Shown here piece by piece: positions 1-9,029 of a stretch of 64,000 nt of DNA. Under the pieces are notes generated by a model. The model did not search any database, had not been told where the DNA came from, and saw nothing but the letters and a program-made list of their open reading frames with translations. The first letter of the stretch is position 1. Each line of letters begins with the position of its first letter. Both the position numbers and the translations under genes were made by a program. The stretch is from assembly GCF_010092985.1 (NCBI RefSeq), contig NZ_CP048106.1:1612001-1676000 (forward strand), written 5' to 3'. The DNA comes from Pontibacter pudoricolor (GTDB lineage Bacteria; Bacteroidota; Bacteroidia; Cytophagales; Hymenobacteraceae).

Positions 1-2
1 TG

Positions 3-1814
3 GCAAAACACCGTGATGCATACGCCATGTCTGATAACACTGTAAAAGACCCTGTACGGATGCAGAAACTGAATGCCTTCTTCTTCTGGACCTCGTGGGC
101 CTGTGTTACCGAACGTCCGGGTAAAAATATCACCTACACCAATAACTGGCCTGCTGAAAAGCTGGTAGCCAACGAGCCAAGCAGCGACCTGATCATCTGG
201 ACAGGTTTCAGTGTCATTAGCCTGATAGCTGGTGTGGGCCTGCTTGCCTACTATTATGCTTCTAACAAAGAGGATGACATAGACCTGAGCAAACTGCCAA
301 AGAAAGATCCTTTGCTGGGCTTAAATGCCACGCCATCTATGAAAGCAACCTTAAAGTATTTCTGGATAGTGACAGCCCTTATACTCGTGCAGGTTACATT
401 GGGAGTTGTGTCGGCCCACTACGGTGTAGAAGGCCAGGCCTTGTATGGTTTCCCGCTCGCCGATTACCTGCCCTACTCTATTACTAGAACCTGGCACGTG
501 CAGCTCGCCATTTTCTGGATAGCTACCTCCTGGCTGGCAACCGGTCTATACATTGCCCCCGCTGTGTCGGGCTACGAGCCAAAATTCCAGAAACTGGGGG
601 TAAACTTCCTTTTTGTCTGCCTGCTTATTATAGTTGCAGGTTCGTTGGCTGGGCAGTGGTATGGCATCATGCAGAAACTGGGATACACTGAAAACTTTTG
701 GTTCGGACATCAGGGGTATGAATATGTAGACTTAGGGCGCTTCTGGCAGATATTCCTGTTAGTAGGCTTATTCCTGTGGCTGGGCCTGATGGTGCGCGCT
801 ATTCTGCCTGCTTTCCGGAACGATGCAGAAGGGCGTCATCTGCTGGGTATGTTCCTGATCTCATCGGCTGCAATTGCTATCTTCTATGCATCCGGCCTGA
901 TGTGGGGACAGCATACCAACCTGGCCATTGCCGAGTACTGGCGCTGGTGGGTAGTTCACCTGTGGGTAGAAGGCTTCTTCGAAGTTTTTGCTACCGTGGT
1001 AATTGCCTTCCTGTTTGTGCGCATGGGCCTGCTGGATACTAAAATGGCAACATCGACAGTACTTTTCTCTACCATCATTTTCCTTTTCGGAGGTATTATC
1101 GGTACGTTTCACCACTTATACTTCAGCGGTACGCCAACTGCTGTAATGGCCCTGGGTGCTACATTTAGTGCCCTGGAAGTTGTGCCGCTTGTACTTATTG
1201 GTTTTGAAGCCTACCATAACCTGAAAATAAGCCGCCTTACCCAGTGGATCAAGGCGTATAAGTGGCCCATCTACTGCTTCGTGGCCGTAGCTTTCTGGAA
1301 CCTGGTTGGTGCAGGTGTGTTCGGGTTTGTGATCAATCCGCCAATTGCACTTTATTACATGCAGGGGCTGAATACAACACCTGTGCACGCACACACTGCT
1401 CTTTTCGGGGTATATGGTATACTTGGTATAGGGCTGATGCTGTTTGTACTGAAAGGTCTGTCCGGCCGTCGCCGCTGGAAAGATGGTGTAATAAGCTTTG
1501 CTTTCTGGTCCCTTAACATTGGCCTTATCCTGATGGTACTGATAAGTGTGCTTCCTATCGGGCTTATGCAGACGTGGGCAAGTGTGGAATACGGCTTATG
1601 GTATGCCCGCTCTATGGAGTTTATGCAGACAGACACCATGGAAACACTGCGCTGGCTACGGGTTATTGGTGACACGATCTTTGCTGGTGGTATTGTTGCC
1701 TTAGCCTGGTTCATCATCGGTCTTAAAACAGGTTGGTCGCTAGAGCAGGACGAAGATGTGCAGGACATAGACCTCATCCAGACACAGGAAGATGAACTAA
1801 CTATAAAAAAGTAG
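3..1814 (+). CDS. norZ: Quinol-dependent nitric oxide reductase (qNor), 5'-truncated by the window edge
   Basis: This integral membrane enzyme reduces 2 NO to N2O with electrons from quinol. The frame is open to the left edge (codons read through from base 3), so the methionine at 27 is probably not the start and the N-terminal part lies outside the window. Counting from that methionine, the heme-copper core ligands are visible: H157 (low-spin heme), H311 with E315 in VHLWVEG, H362-H363 in GTFHHLYF (FeB site) and H454/H456 in HAHTALFG (hemes). About twelve membrane segments follow a soluble stretch containing SYTNNWP-type residues (ITYTNNWP), typical of qNor rather than the cytochrome c-linked NorB. 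A hairpin terminator follows the stop. It is the NO-to-N2O step feeding the NosZ enzymes encoded 26-36 kb downstream. Family assignment is confident; the true start cannot be seen. Confidence 0.93.
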   Translation, partial: AKHRDAYAMSDNTVKDPVRMQKLNAFFFWTSWACVTERPGKNITYTNNWPAEKLVANEPSSDLIIWTGFSVISLIAGVGLLAYYYASNKEDDIDLSKLPKKDPLLGLNATPSMKATLKYFWIVTALILVQVTLGVVSAHYGVEGQALYGFPLADYLPYSITRTWHVQLAIFWIATSWLATGLYIAPAVSGYEPKFQKLGVNFLFVCLLIIVAGSLAGQWYGIMQKLGYTENFWFGHQGYEYVDLGRFWQIFLLVGLFLWLGLMVRAILPAFRNDAEGRHLLGMFLISSAAIAIFYASGLMWGQHTNLAIAEYWRWWVVHLWVEGFFEVFATVVIAFLFVRMGLLDTKMATSTVLFSTIIFLFGGIIGTFHHLYFSGTPTAVMALGATFSALEVVPLVLIGFEAYHNLKISRLTQWIKAYKWPIYCFVAVAFWNLVGAGVFGFVINPPIALYYMQGLNTTPVHAHTALFGVYGILGIGLMLFVLKGLSGRRRWKDGVISFAFWSLNIGLILMVLISVLPIGLMQTWASVEYGLWYARSMEFMQTDTMETLRWLRVIGDTIFAGGIVALAWFIIGLKTGWSLEQDEDVQDIDLIQTQEDELTIKK

Positions 1815-1851
1815 TAGCTATAGTTACATAAATACTTCTTGATGCACTTCC

Positions 1852-1890
1852 AGGAATGGCTGTCCAACTATGGGCAGCCATTCCTTTTTT
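1852..1890 (+). terminator. Rho-independent terminator after qNor
   Basis: An 11-bp perfect stem (1852-1862 with 1875-1885) is followed by a T-run. It lies 38 bases after the qNor stop. Confidence 0.85.
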
Positions 1891-1976
1891 CTGAGGCTGG
1901 TCTTCTTTAGGTATTACGTTAGTTAGCAGGTAGAAATTTTATGCTTTCTTGTGCATAATTCAGACCTTTACAGGTG

Positions 1977-4520
1977 ATGTCATCAATAACCATACTTCAG
2001 AATTTACCTGACTTACCTGTTAAGGAAGCCCTGCCGCGCCTGCTTGCTGCCCTGGAAACCAATACCAGGGTTGTGCTGGAAGCGCCGCCCGGAGCAGGTA
2101 AAACCACCCTCGTTCCGTTGGCATTGCTGGAAGCTGGCTGGCGCAACAACGGTAAAATCCTGGTACTGGAGCCACGCCGCCTGGCCACCCGCGGAGCCGC
2201 ACAACGCATGTCGGACCTGGTGCATGAGCCACTCGGGCAAACGGTTGGATACTGGGTTCGGATGGAGCATGTGGTATCTAATAAAACGATAGTTGAGGTA
2301 GTAACGGAAGGAATTTTAACCCGGTTGATTCAGGATGACCCGGCTCTGGAAGGAATTGCAGCTATCATTTTTGATGAGTTTCATGAGCGCAACCTGCAGG
2401 CTGACTTAGGTCTTGCATTGGCACTGGATGCCCAGGCAGTGCTGCGCCCCGACCTCCGGATACTGGTGATGAGCGCCACACTGGATGCTGTAACTATAGG
2501 TAAGTGGCTGGATGCACCTGTTATTACAAGCGAAGGCCGTCAATATCCTGTCGAAACACATTACCTGCCCACTTCCGAAGTGGCTGCGGCAGGAAACAGA
2601 CCGGCGGAAAGACTGAGCAATCTGGTACCCAAGGCAATACGAAAAGCGTTAACCGAACAACCGGATGGCGATGTACTGGTATTTTTGCCCGGCATGGGGG
2701 AAATGCGAAGGGTCGCTACACAACTGGAAGGCAAACTGGCACCAACTATAGACCTGCATATTTTGCACGGAGATCTGCAATTATCAAAACAAATGGCTGC
2801 TATACAACCTGCACCCAAGGGCAGGCGCAAAATAGTACTCGCCACCAGCATTGCCGAAACCAGCTTAACTATAGAAGGTGTAAAAATTGTGATAGATGGC
2901 GGCTATTCCCGTGTTCCTGAATTTGTACCCCGCACCGGGTTAACTACGCTGGCAACTATACCTGTTTCAAAAGCTGCCGCCGACCAGCGCCGCGGCCGGG
3001 CCGGGCGTCTGGGGCCGGGTGTGTGTTACAGGCTTTGGTCCACTGCCGACCAGGTGCAGTTAGCTGACAGGCAAAACCCTGAAATATGCGAAGCAGACCT
3101 AACCGGGCTGGCTCTGGAACTTGCCATGTGGGGCGTAAAAGATGCAGTTGCCTTAAACTGGCTGGATGTACCGCCCTCCGCTGCCATGGCACTTGCCCGC
3201 GATCTGTTACTTCGCCTGGAAGCTATAGATACAACCGGTAACGCTACAGCACACGGAAAAGCACTGGCATCGCTTGGCCTTTCTCCAAGACTGGGGCACC
3301 TGGTTATTCGTGGCCGTGAGTTTGGGTTTGGAGCTACAGCCTGTGCCTTAGCTGCTTTGTTATCTGAAAAAGACATCCTGAAGCAGCTGGAAACCGGGCG
3401 TGGCAATATTCTTCCTGATCTTCCCCTGCGCCTGGAATTTTTATCGGGTAAACGTCCGCCAATACCTGGCTTTGTGTTGGATGAAAATGCCCTCCGACGT
3501 GTGAAAGAACAGGCACAACACCTGATGCAACGCACCCGCAGTGCCAGCGAAACTATAAAACCGGACGCAGCAGGAATCTTAACCGCTCTCACCTACCCCG
3601 ACCGTCTGGCCCAACGCGAGTCATCGGGCCGTGTAAGAATGGTAACCGGGCAACGGGCCGCTTTGCCGACTGAGCTTTTCAGCGAAGCAGATTTTTATAG
3701 TATTGCGCATCTGGAGACCGGGAATCAGCCTCGTATATTGCTGGCTGCACCACTTAACAAGACAGAGTTGCTGGAGCACTTTGCAGAACAAATGGAGGAG
3801 TTGGATGAAGTCAGATTTGATGAAGCCACTGGCAGAGTGACAGCCCGTAAAATTACCCGGTTAGGTGCATTAATTCTGCAGGAAACCAACCAGCCGAATC
3901 CTGATCCTGAGCATGTAGCTACTATACTTTTAAAGGCCCTTAAGGAGAAAGGAATTGATAAACTTCCCTGGTCTGAGCAGGCTATAAATACCCGGCAGCG
4001 CCTGGATTTTCTGCATCAACTGGTACCTGAACTATGGCCCGATGTTTCGGATAAAACGCTAGAAAAAACGATAGAACTATGGCTTCTGCCGCATTTGTCT
4101 GGCTTACGAACTATAGAACAAGTGGCCAGGTTAGATTTTAATGAAATGCTGTTGTCGGACCTGAGCTGGGAACAACGGCAGGAAATGGACCGGCTGGCCC
4201 CAACCCACCTGGAAGTACCAAGTGGCTCACGCATTGCGTTGAACTATACAGACCCAGTCACCCCTGTACTTGCCGTGCGCCTGCAGGAAGTATTCGGGAT
4301 GCTGGATACGCCCAGAATTGGTGGTGGCAAAGTGCCTCTGCTGATTCACCTGCTCTCCCCTGCCTCACGCCCCGTACAGGTTACCCGCGACCTGCGCAGT
4401 TTCTGGACAAACGGCTATTTCGATGTCAGGAAAGATCTCCGTGGACGTTATCCCAAACACCACTGGCCCGACGACCCACTGGCAGCTGTTCCGACGCGTG
4501 GCATTAAAAGACCTCAGTAA
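1977..4520 (+). CDS. hrpB: ATP-dependent RNA helicase HrpB (DEAH/DExH family)
   Basis: Superfamily 2 DExH helicase of about 847 residues, close to the roughly 810 of Escherichia coli HrpB. Visible motifs are Walker A APPGAGKTT near residue 40, the DEFH box near 135, SAT near 168, and a Q/R-rich motif VI (DQRRGRAGR). The C-terminus carries the HrpB-specific tail with HHWPDDPLAAVPTRG. The frame begins with a GTG immediately before an ATG; I chose the ATG at 1977. The gene stands alone between the qNor terminator and a small open frame, and its stop runs directly into a copy of the AACTATAGTT palindrome. Its exact RNA substrate is not established in this phylum. Family assignment is firm. Confidence 0.95.
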   Translation: MSSITILQNLPDLPVKEALPRLLAALETNTRVVLEAPPGAGKTTLVPLALLEAGWRNNGKILVLEPRRLATRGAAQRMSDLVHEPLGQTVGYWVRMEHVVSNKTIVEVVTEGILTRLIQDDPALEGIAAIIFDEFHERNLQADLGLALALDAQAVLRPDLRILVMSATLDAVTIGKWLDAPVITSEGRQYPVETHYLPTSEVAAAGNRPAERLSNLVPKAIRKALTEQPDGDVLVFLPGMGEMRRVATQLEGKLAPTIDLHILHGDLQLSKQMAAIQPAPKGRRKIVLATSIAETSLTIEGVKIVIDGGYSRVPEFVPRTGLTTLATIPVSKAAADQRRGRAGRLGPGVCYRLWSTADQVQLADRQNPEICEADLTGLALELAMWGVKDAVALNWLDVPPSAAMALARDLLLRLEAIDTTGNATAHGKALASLGLSPRLGHLVIRGREFGFGATACALAALLSEKDILKQLETGRGNILPDLPLRLEFLSGKRPPIPGFVLDENALRRVKEQAQHLMQRTRSASETIKPDAAGILTALTYPDRLAQRESSGRVRMVTGQRAALPTELFSEADFYSIAHLETGNQPRILLAAPLNKTELLEHFAEQMEELDEVRFDEATGRVTARKITRLGALILQETNQPNPDPEHVATILLKALKEKGIDKLPWSEQAINTRQRLDFLHQLVPELWPDVSDKTLEKTIELWLLPHLSGLRTIEQVARLDFNEMLLSDLSWEQRQEMDRLAPTHLEVPSGSRIALNYTDPVTPVLAVRLQEVFGMLDTPRIGGGKVPLLIHLLSPASRPVQVTRDLRSFWTNGYFDVRKDLRGRYPKHHWPDDPLAAVPTRGIKRPQ

Positions 4521-4627
4521 ACTATAGTTTTAGCCAACTATAAAATACTATAACTCAGTTGCATCTTTTGTGTAGTCTCTCCGTCATCATGGTGTAATAG
4601 ATCTTAAACAGATAAAAATAAAGCACC

Positions 4628-4801
4628 ATGGAATCAATGTACATCTATGCTTTCGGCAGACAGCTTAACCAGTTAAAAGAGCAGCTGGACCAGCAAAACA
4701 CGAAACAAAACAACTGTGTGAAAAACACTTGCCAGGAAACAGAACAGCTATCGCAACAAAGCACTTGCTGCCCCAGAAAGCCGGTTGACACCAATTTATA
4801 A
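4628..4801 (+). CDS. Small hypothetical protein, 57 aa
   Basis: A 57-codon frame starts MESMYIYAFGRQLNQLK and ends at TAA 4799-4801. It is rich in Gln, Asn and Lys and has four cysteines in its second half (CVKNTC, STCC). The first half could form a short amphipathic helix. No family is recognised. In favour of coding are a clear ATG about 50 bases after a plausible AT-rich leader and amino-acid use unlike random sequence. Against it are the short length and the repeat-rich DNA just downstream. It could bind metal through the cysteines, but that is speculation. Confidence 0.45.
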   Translation: MESMYIYAFGRQLNQLKEQLDQQNTKQNNCVKNTCQETEQLSQQSTCCPRKPVDTNL

Positions 4802-4865
4802 ACTATAAAGTTCCGTCCATACCGCCAGTTTGAGCGCCAGCATTAACTGGTGGTGAAATATGGCA

Positions 4866-4919
4866 GCCAGTTTATAACTGGCGAAACTATGGTTCGGAAC
4901 GCGCCAGTTACAAACTGGC
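4866..4919. repeat. Pair of 17-bp palindromes (GCCAGTT-N3-AACTGGC)
   Basis: Two 7-bp perfect inverted repeats with three-base loops lie 20 bases apart, at 4866-4882 and 4903-4919. They differ only in the loop. They could be a small REP-like element or a dimer-binding site. Confidence 0.65.
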
Positions 4920-5063
4920 CTCATTTATAGCCACAAGCTGCGCTATCGCTAAACTTGCAGCATATCACATAATAGCATTAGCAACGCGGCCAGAGTCAGC
5001 GGGATAACTCACACTCGCGGGACGCGAACGAGGGCATTAGCAGAATAGATTCTCGTAAACTAT

Positions 5064-5104
5064 AAAAGCCCAAAACCACCGATCATCAGTGGCTTTGGGC
5101 TTTT
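5064..5104. terminator. Bidirectional hairpin terminator
   Basis: A 16-bp stem with one mismatch (5064-5079 with 5089-5104) is flanked by A-run and T-run. It serves the leftward rnk gene and any rightward transcript from the small frame at 4628. Confidence 0.8.
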
Positions 5105-5136
5105 TAAACTATAGAATTATAGTTTAAAATATCAGA

Positions 5137-5541
5137 CTATAAAAAAAGATCCCCTGCAGCTTCTGGCTGGTAAAGGATAGATTCAATTTTGTAATACAGC
5201 ATTCCCTGTGGGGCAGGCCATTCTACTTCGTCGCCTACTTTGCCACCCAGGATAGCGGTTGCAACCGGAGCCAGTACAGAAATCTTACGCGCATTAAGGT
5301 CAGCATCTTTCGGATACACAACCGTAATCTCAATTTCTTTCCCGGTTTTCATGTCTTTCAGGCGCACCAAGGAATTCATAGTTACTACATCAGTCGGCAC
5401 TTCTTCTGAGGCTACAACTTTTGCGCGCTTCAGTTCTTTACACAACCCTTCAACAGAGGCAGCGCCACCATTCTGGCGTTGCAACTGCACCAGGCTATGC
5501 AGGCGTTCTTGATCTTTTTCGGTTAAATAAATGGGGTTCAT
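5137..5541 (-). CDS. rnk: Rnk/GreA-fold nucleoside diphosphate kinase regulator
   Basis: A 134-residue protein of the Rnk family, which shares the GreA/GreB C-terminal FKBP-like domain and can bind RNA polymerase. The match to enteric Rnk is visible in EEVPTDVVTMNS near residues 46-57, in SVLAPVATAILGGKVGDE in the middle, and in the terminal YQPEAAGD. It has a short N-terminal helix pair instead of the long GreA coiled coil, so a transcript-cleavage role is unlikely. It follows the glutamate-synthase-like gene by only 6 bases on the same strand, suggesting one transcript, and ends at a hairpin terminator. Its biological role in Bacteroidota is inferred only from the family. Confidence 0.85.
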   Translation of the reverse strand: MNPIYLTEKDQERLHSLVQLQRQNGGAASVEGLCKELKRAKVVASEEVPTDVVTMNSLVRLKDMKTGKEIEITVVYPKDADLNARKISVLAPVATAILGGKVGDEVEWPAPQGMLYYKIESILYQPEAAGDLFL

Positions 5542-5547
5542 ATAAGT

Positions 5548-7110
5548 CTAGTTTAATATGAGTTGATGCTCTTTCGTGAGTATTGATCCTGGTTCTGTCG
5601 GCTTAAAGTAAATATCTTCAAAGCTCAGCGTTCTGCCAGATTCCACTCTTCTGAAAATCTTGTCCGGCGTAATACTGTCTATGCTGCCAAACCCGCAGGC
5701 TTCCATCACTTCTATGGTTGATTTTATAGTATTGCCATGGAAATTTGCTACACGCACTCTCTTATCAGCAACATCCAGACCCTTATAAAGGTTTTCGTCC
5801 TGCGTAGCAATACCTACCGGGCAACGACCTGAGTCGCACTGAAGCGCCTGTATACAGCCCAGTGCAAACATCATTCCGCGGGCACTGTAGCAAATATCCG
5901 CACCCAACGAGATCGCCTTTATTATATCTACGCCAGTTATGATCTTTCCGGCTGCAATCACGCGAACTTCTTTTCTGAGCTTATATTTTACCAGCATCTC
6001 CTGCACAAACGAAAGGGCATCGTAGAGCGGCATACCTAAACTATCTGTAAACTCTAGCGGCGCTGCACCGGTTCCACCTTCTGCTCCATCTATCGTAATA
6101 AAGTCAGGGAAAATCTGGTTATGCATCATTTCCTGGCAAAGGCGCTCAAACTCCAGTTTGTTACCGATACAAAGCTTGATACCGATCGGCTTGCCTTGCG
6201 ACAGAACACGAAGCTTCTCGATGAAAAGCAACATGGTGAACTGGTCCTGGAAAGCAGAGTGCGCCGGTGGTGAAGCAACGGTAGTATGTGGCACCACTTT
6301 ACGGATCGCAGCGATCTCCGGCGTGTTTTTAGCAGCTGGCAAAATACCCCCATGGCCTGGTTTTGCACCCTGCGACAGCTTTATTTCCACCATTTTAATG
6401 TTTGGATGGGCAACCTGCTCCTCGTATAGTTTCTCTGAGAAGTTACCATGGCTATCGCGGCATCCAAAGTAGCCCGTACCTATCTGCCAGATCAGGTCGC
6501 CACCACCTTCTATGTGGAACGGACTCACGCCCCCTTCACCGGTGTTATGCGCAAACCTGCCCAGTTTAGCTCCTCCACTTAAAGCCGTTACCGCTGTTTT
6601 ACTCAGCGAGCCGTAGCTCATGGCCGATATATTATAGATGCTGGCGCTATAAGGCTGCGTACAACGGCTGCCACCCACTGTTACACGCAGGTCTTCTTCC
6701 GTTACATGGGCCGGAAACATGGTATGTGCAATCCACTCGAAACCATTTTCCTGGCTGTTGGCCTGCATACCAAATGGCACCGTTTGCCGTACGTTCTTAG
6801 CGCGCTGGTAAACTATAGATCGCGTGCGGCGGCTAAAAGGCTTACCATCCAGGTCCGACTCAAAGAAATACTGGCGGATCTCCGGGCGAATACTCTCAAA
6901 AAAGTAGCGCAAATAACCTATAATTGGGTAGTTGCGCAGTATAGAATGCCTCGGCTGACGTATATTATGGATATAAACTGCCTGCAACGGTAGCACTAAT
7001 ACCAACAAAGCTATATAAGCTATATTTTGGTAAGCCAGGTATAAAATAAGGGTATAAATGGCTGCAAAAGCAACCGCAAAAAGTTGCCTTACGCTAAGTT
7101 TGATTGACAT
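5548..7110 (-). CDS. FMN-binding glutamate synthase-like protein, membrane-anchored
   Basis: A 520-residue protein with two hydrophobic segments at the N-terminus (about residues 10-45), then a complete GltS-type FMN TIM-barrel domain. Recognisable parts are the GEGGVSPFH loop, KPGHGGILP, the DGAEGGTGAAP phosphate-binding stretch and a cysteine cluster CIQALQCDSGRCPVG that matches the 3Fe-4S ligands of glutamate synthase. The glutamine amidotransferase domain and the GltD partner are absent. Stand-alone proteins of this type are common in Bacteroidota and have no firmly assigned substrate. It is the first gene of a probable two-gene unit with rnk. Confidence 0.85.
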   Translation of the reverse strand: MSIKLSVRQLFAVAFAAIYTLILYLAYQNIAYIALLVLVLPLQAVYIHNIRQPRHSILRNYPIIGYLRYFFESIRPEIRQYFFESDLDGKPFSRRTRSIVYQRAKNVRQTVPFGMQANSQENGFEWIAHTMFPAHVTEEDLRVTVGGSRCTQPYSASIYNISAMSYGSLSKTAVTALSGGAKLGRFAHNTGEGGVSPFHIEGGGDLIWQIGTGYFGCRDSHGNFSEKLYEEQVAHPNIKMVEIKLSQGAKPGHGGILPAAKNTPEIAAIRKVVPHTTVASPPAHSAFQDQFTMLLFIEKLRVLSQGKPIGIKLCIGNKLEFERLCQEMMHNQIFPDFITIDGAEGGTGAAPLEFTDSLGMPLYDALSFVQEMLVKYKLRKEVRVIAAGKIITGVDIIKAISLGADICYSARGMMFALGCIQALQCDSGRCPVGIATQDENLYKGLDVADKRVRVANFHGNTIKSTIEVMEACGFGSIDSITPDKIFRRVESGRTLSFEDIYFKPTEPGSILTKEHQLILN

Positions 7111-7472
7111 ATCAGTTGTAAAAATTAATTTTTCAGAGATACAGCTAGTGTAGATTACCGCAACAACTATATGCTACAGGCCAGAAACACTAGATACCAG
7201 GAGGAGTTAGAGCCGGATAGATTTCCGGCTTACTTGTTAAAGTCTTTTGGAGTAGAAAAAAAGTTAAGACAATATCCGTTCAGGTCATCGCTTAGAGAAA
7301 CGTGATTCGAAGCTGCTACAAGGCTTGTAAGCGGCAATTGTAACGTATGTGAGTGTATACTGAATGGCAGCACAGCAGGTTCAAATTTGGTTAGCCAAAG
7401 TAAGCAGATATTCTATTGAAATGCAACTTGTTCACGGTATACGCTGCTTAACCTATATATTGTTACATAAAT
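7111..7472. other. Intergenic region without a visible gene
   Basis: AT-rich DNA between the leftward nadB gene, which ends at 7473, and the leftward FMN-protein gene, whose start is at 7110. It should contain the promoter of the latter. No repeat, hairpin or convincing open frame was seen. Confidence 0.6.
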
Positions 7473-9029
7473 TTAGCTGCATATGTCCTGTATCCTTGTC
7501 TGAAGTTGAACAGGTTCGTATTCCATAAAATGTCCACCTACGCTTTCTCTCCTTAAAACACATGCATCGAGAATAAGTTCGACCACAGTCAGCAAATTTT
7601 TAACTTCCTGTACTGCAGCCGAATACCCCTGAAGGTATTTCAGGCTATATTTCAGTTCGGCGAGTTCATACGTAGCATGCAGCAAACCTTCTGCCGTGCG
7701 AACTATACCAACTTTTTCCCACATTAAAGTCTGCAATGCTTTTTTTGTCTTAAGTACAATTTTATCATCCCGGTTATCCGGCAAGCTATACACAACACTC
7801 TTAAACGCTGTACAATGAAGCTGCAGATCTGAAACTTTGACATGCTTAGCAGCCTCCCTGGCAAATACAACGCCTTCGAGCAACGAATTACTGGCCAACC
7901 TGTTAGCACCATGTATGCCTGTACAGGCCACTTCCCCGATCGCATATAACCCAACTATAGATGTCTGCCCATGCAGGTTTGTAACAACACCACCGCACTG
8001 GTAATGCGCCGCCGGAACTATAGGTATAAGGTCAGTAACAGCATCAACGCCGATACTTTTACATCTGGTATAAATGCCTGGGAAATTTCTTTGCAATCTA
8101 CCTCCGGGCAAACGGGTAGCATCCAGGTAAAGGCATTCTGACTGATGCATGTGCATTTGTTCGTACACGGCTCTGGCAACTATATCGCGGGGAGCAAGGG
8201 AGCCAAGCGGATGATATTGCTGCATAAACGAACCGCCATCGGGCAAAACCAGTTCTGCCCCAGCCCCGCGCAAGGCTTCACTTATCAGGAACGTGTCTGA
8301 AGAACCAGGATCATAAAGTGCTGTGGGGTGAAACTGGAAGAACTCCATATTCCGGATAGCTGCGCCTGCCCTGCGGGCCATCGCGAGTCCGTCGCCGGTA
8401 GCTATAGTTGGGTTGGTGGTAAATTGGTAAACCTGGCCGGAGCCGCCGGTTGCCAGCACAATAGCTTTAGCCAGTATCGTTTTATAGTTCCCAGTCACCA
8501 TATCCAGCACCTGCACACCGTAGCACACTTTCTCCTGACCTATAGTTTGCGTCAGCAGATCCAAGCCAAAGTGGTATTCTAAAACGGTGATATTCGGATG
8601 CTGAAGTACCGCTTTGCTTAAGGCCTGTTGTATGCTCAAGCCGGTGTGGTCTTTAACATGGGCGATGCGGTTTTGTGAGTGACCACCTTCTAACCCTAAG
8701 GCTATAGTTTCATCGGTAGCTGTATCAAAAAGTACGCTTTGCTGTTGCAGCCATTTTATAGCTGCAGGCGCACGCGCTACCATAAACCGGACTGCCAGCT
8801 CATCGCATAGCCCGGCGCCTGCAGTGAGGGTGTCCTGTATATGTTGCTCAAACGAATCTGTAGCACTCAGTACAGCGGCAATACCTCCCTGGGCATAAGC
8901 GGTGTTGGTCTCTGCCAAAGCAGCTTTGCAGAGCACCAATACTTTGTTTTGAGCAGCAGCTTCGAGGGCAAATGTCAGCCCGGCAATACCGCTGCCCAGT
9001 ACTACAAAATCATAGTTCAGGGAATCCAT
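7473..9029 (-). CDS. nadB: L-aspartate oxidase
   Basis: FAD flavoprotein that oxidises L-aspartate to iminoaspartate, the first step of de novo NAD synthesis. The 518-residue length is usual. The FAD dinucleotide motif GSGIAG is at residues 12-17, an ATGGSGQVY stretch sits near the middle, and FHPTALYDPG and GEVACTGIHGANRLASNS are characteristic of the fumarate reductase/aspartate oxidase family. The start codon abuts the nadA stop, so the two are co-transcribed and probably translationally coupled. Confidence 0.96.
   Translation of the reverse strand: MDSLNYDFVVLGSGIAGLTFALEAAAQNKVLVLCKAALAETNTAYAQGGIAAVLSATDSFEQHIQDTLTAGAGLCDELAVRFMVARAPAAIKWLQQQSVLFDTATDETIALGLEGGHSQNRIAHVKDHTGLSIQQALSKAVLQHPNITVLEYHFGLDLLTQTIGQEKVCYGVQVLDMVTGNYKTILAKAIVLATGGSGQVYQFTTNPTIATGDGLAMARRAGAAIRNMEFFQFHPTALYDPGSSDTFLISEALRGAGAELVLPDGGSFMQQYHPLGSLAPRDIVARAVYEQMHMHQSECLYLDATRLPGGRLQRNFPGIYTRCKSIGVDAVTDLIPIVPAAHYQCGGVVTNLHGQTSIVGLYAIGEVACTGIHGANRLASNSLLEGVVFAREAAKHVKVSDLQLHCTAFKSVVYSLPDNRDDKIVLKTKKALQTLMWEKVGIVRTAEGLLHATYELAELKYSLKYLQGYSAAVQEVKNLLTVVELILDACVLRRESVGGHFMEYEPVQLQTRIQDICS

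Larger units (their letters stand above)
4802..5136. other. Non-coding stretch with two 17-bp palindromes and a terminator
   Basis: No gene is seen. It holds two near-identical palindromes, GCCAGTTTATAACTGGC at 4866-4882 and GCCAGTTACAAACTGGC at 4903-4919, then GC-rich sequence, then the terminator described separately. This looks like a repetitive intergenic element of the REP type. Confidence 0.6.

Noticed and set aside
4970-5040. tRNA-like GC-rich stretch near 5,000
   Set aside because: No cloverleaf with T-loop GTTCRA or anticodon arm could be drawn.
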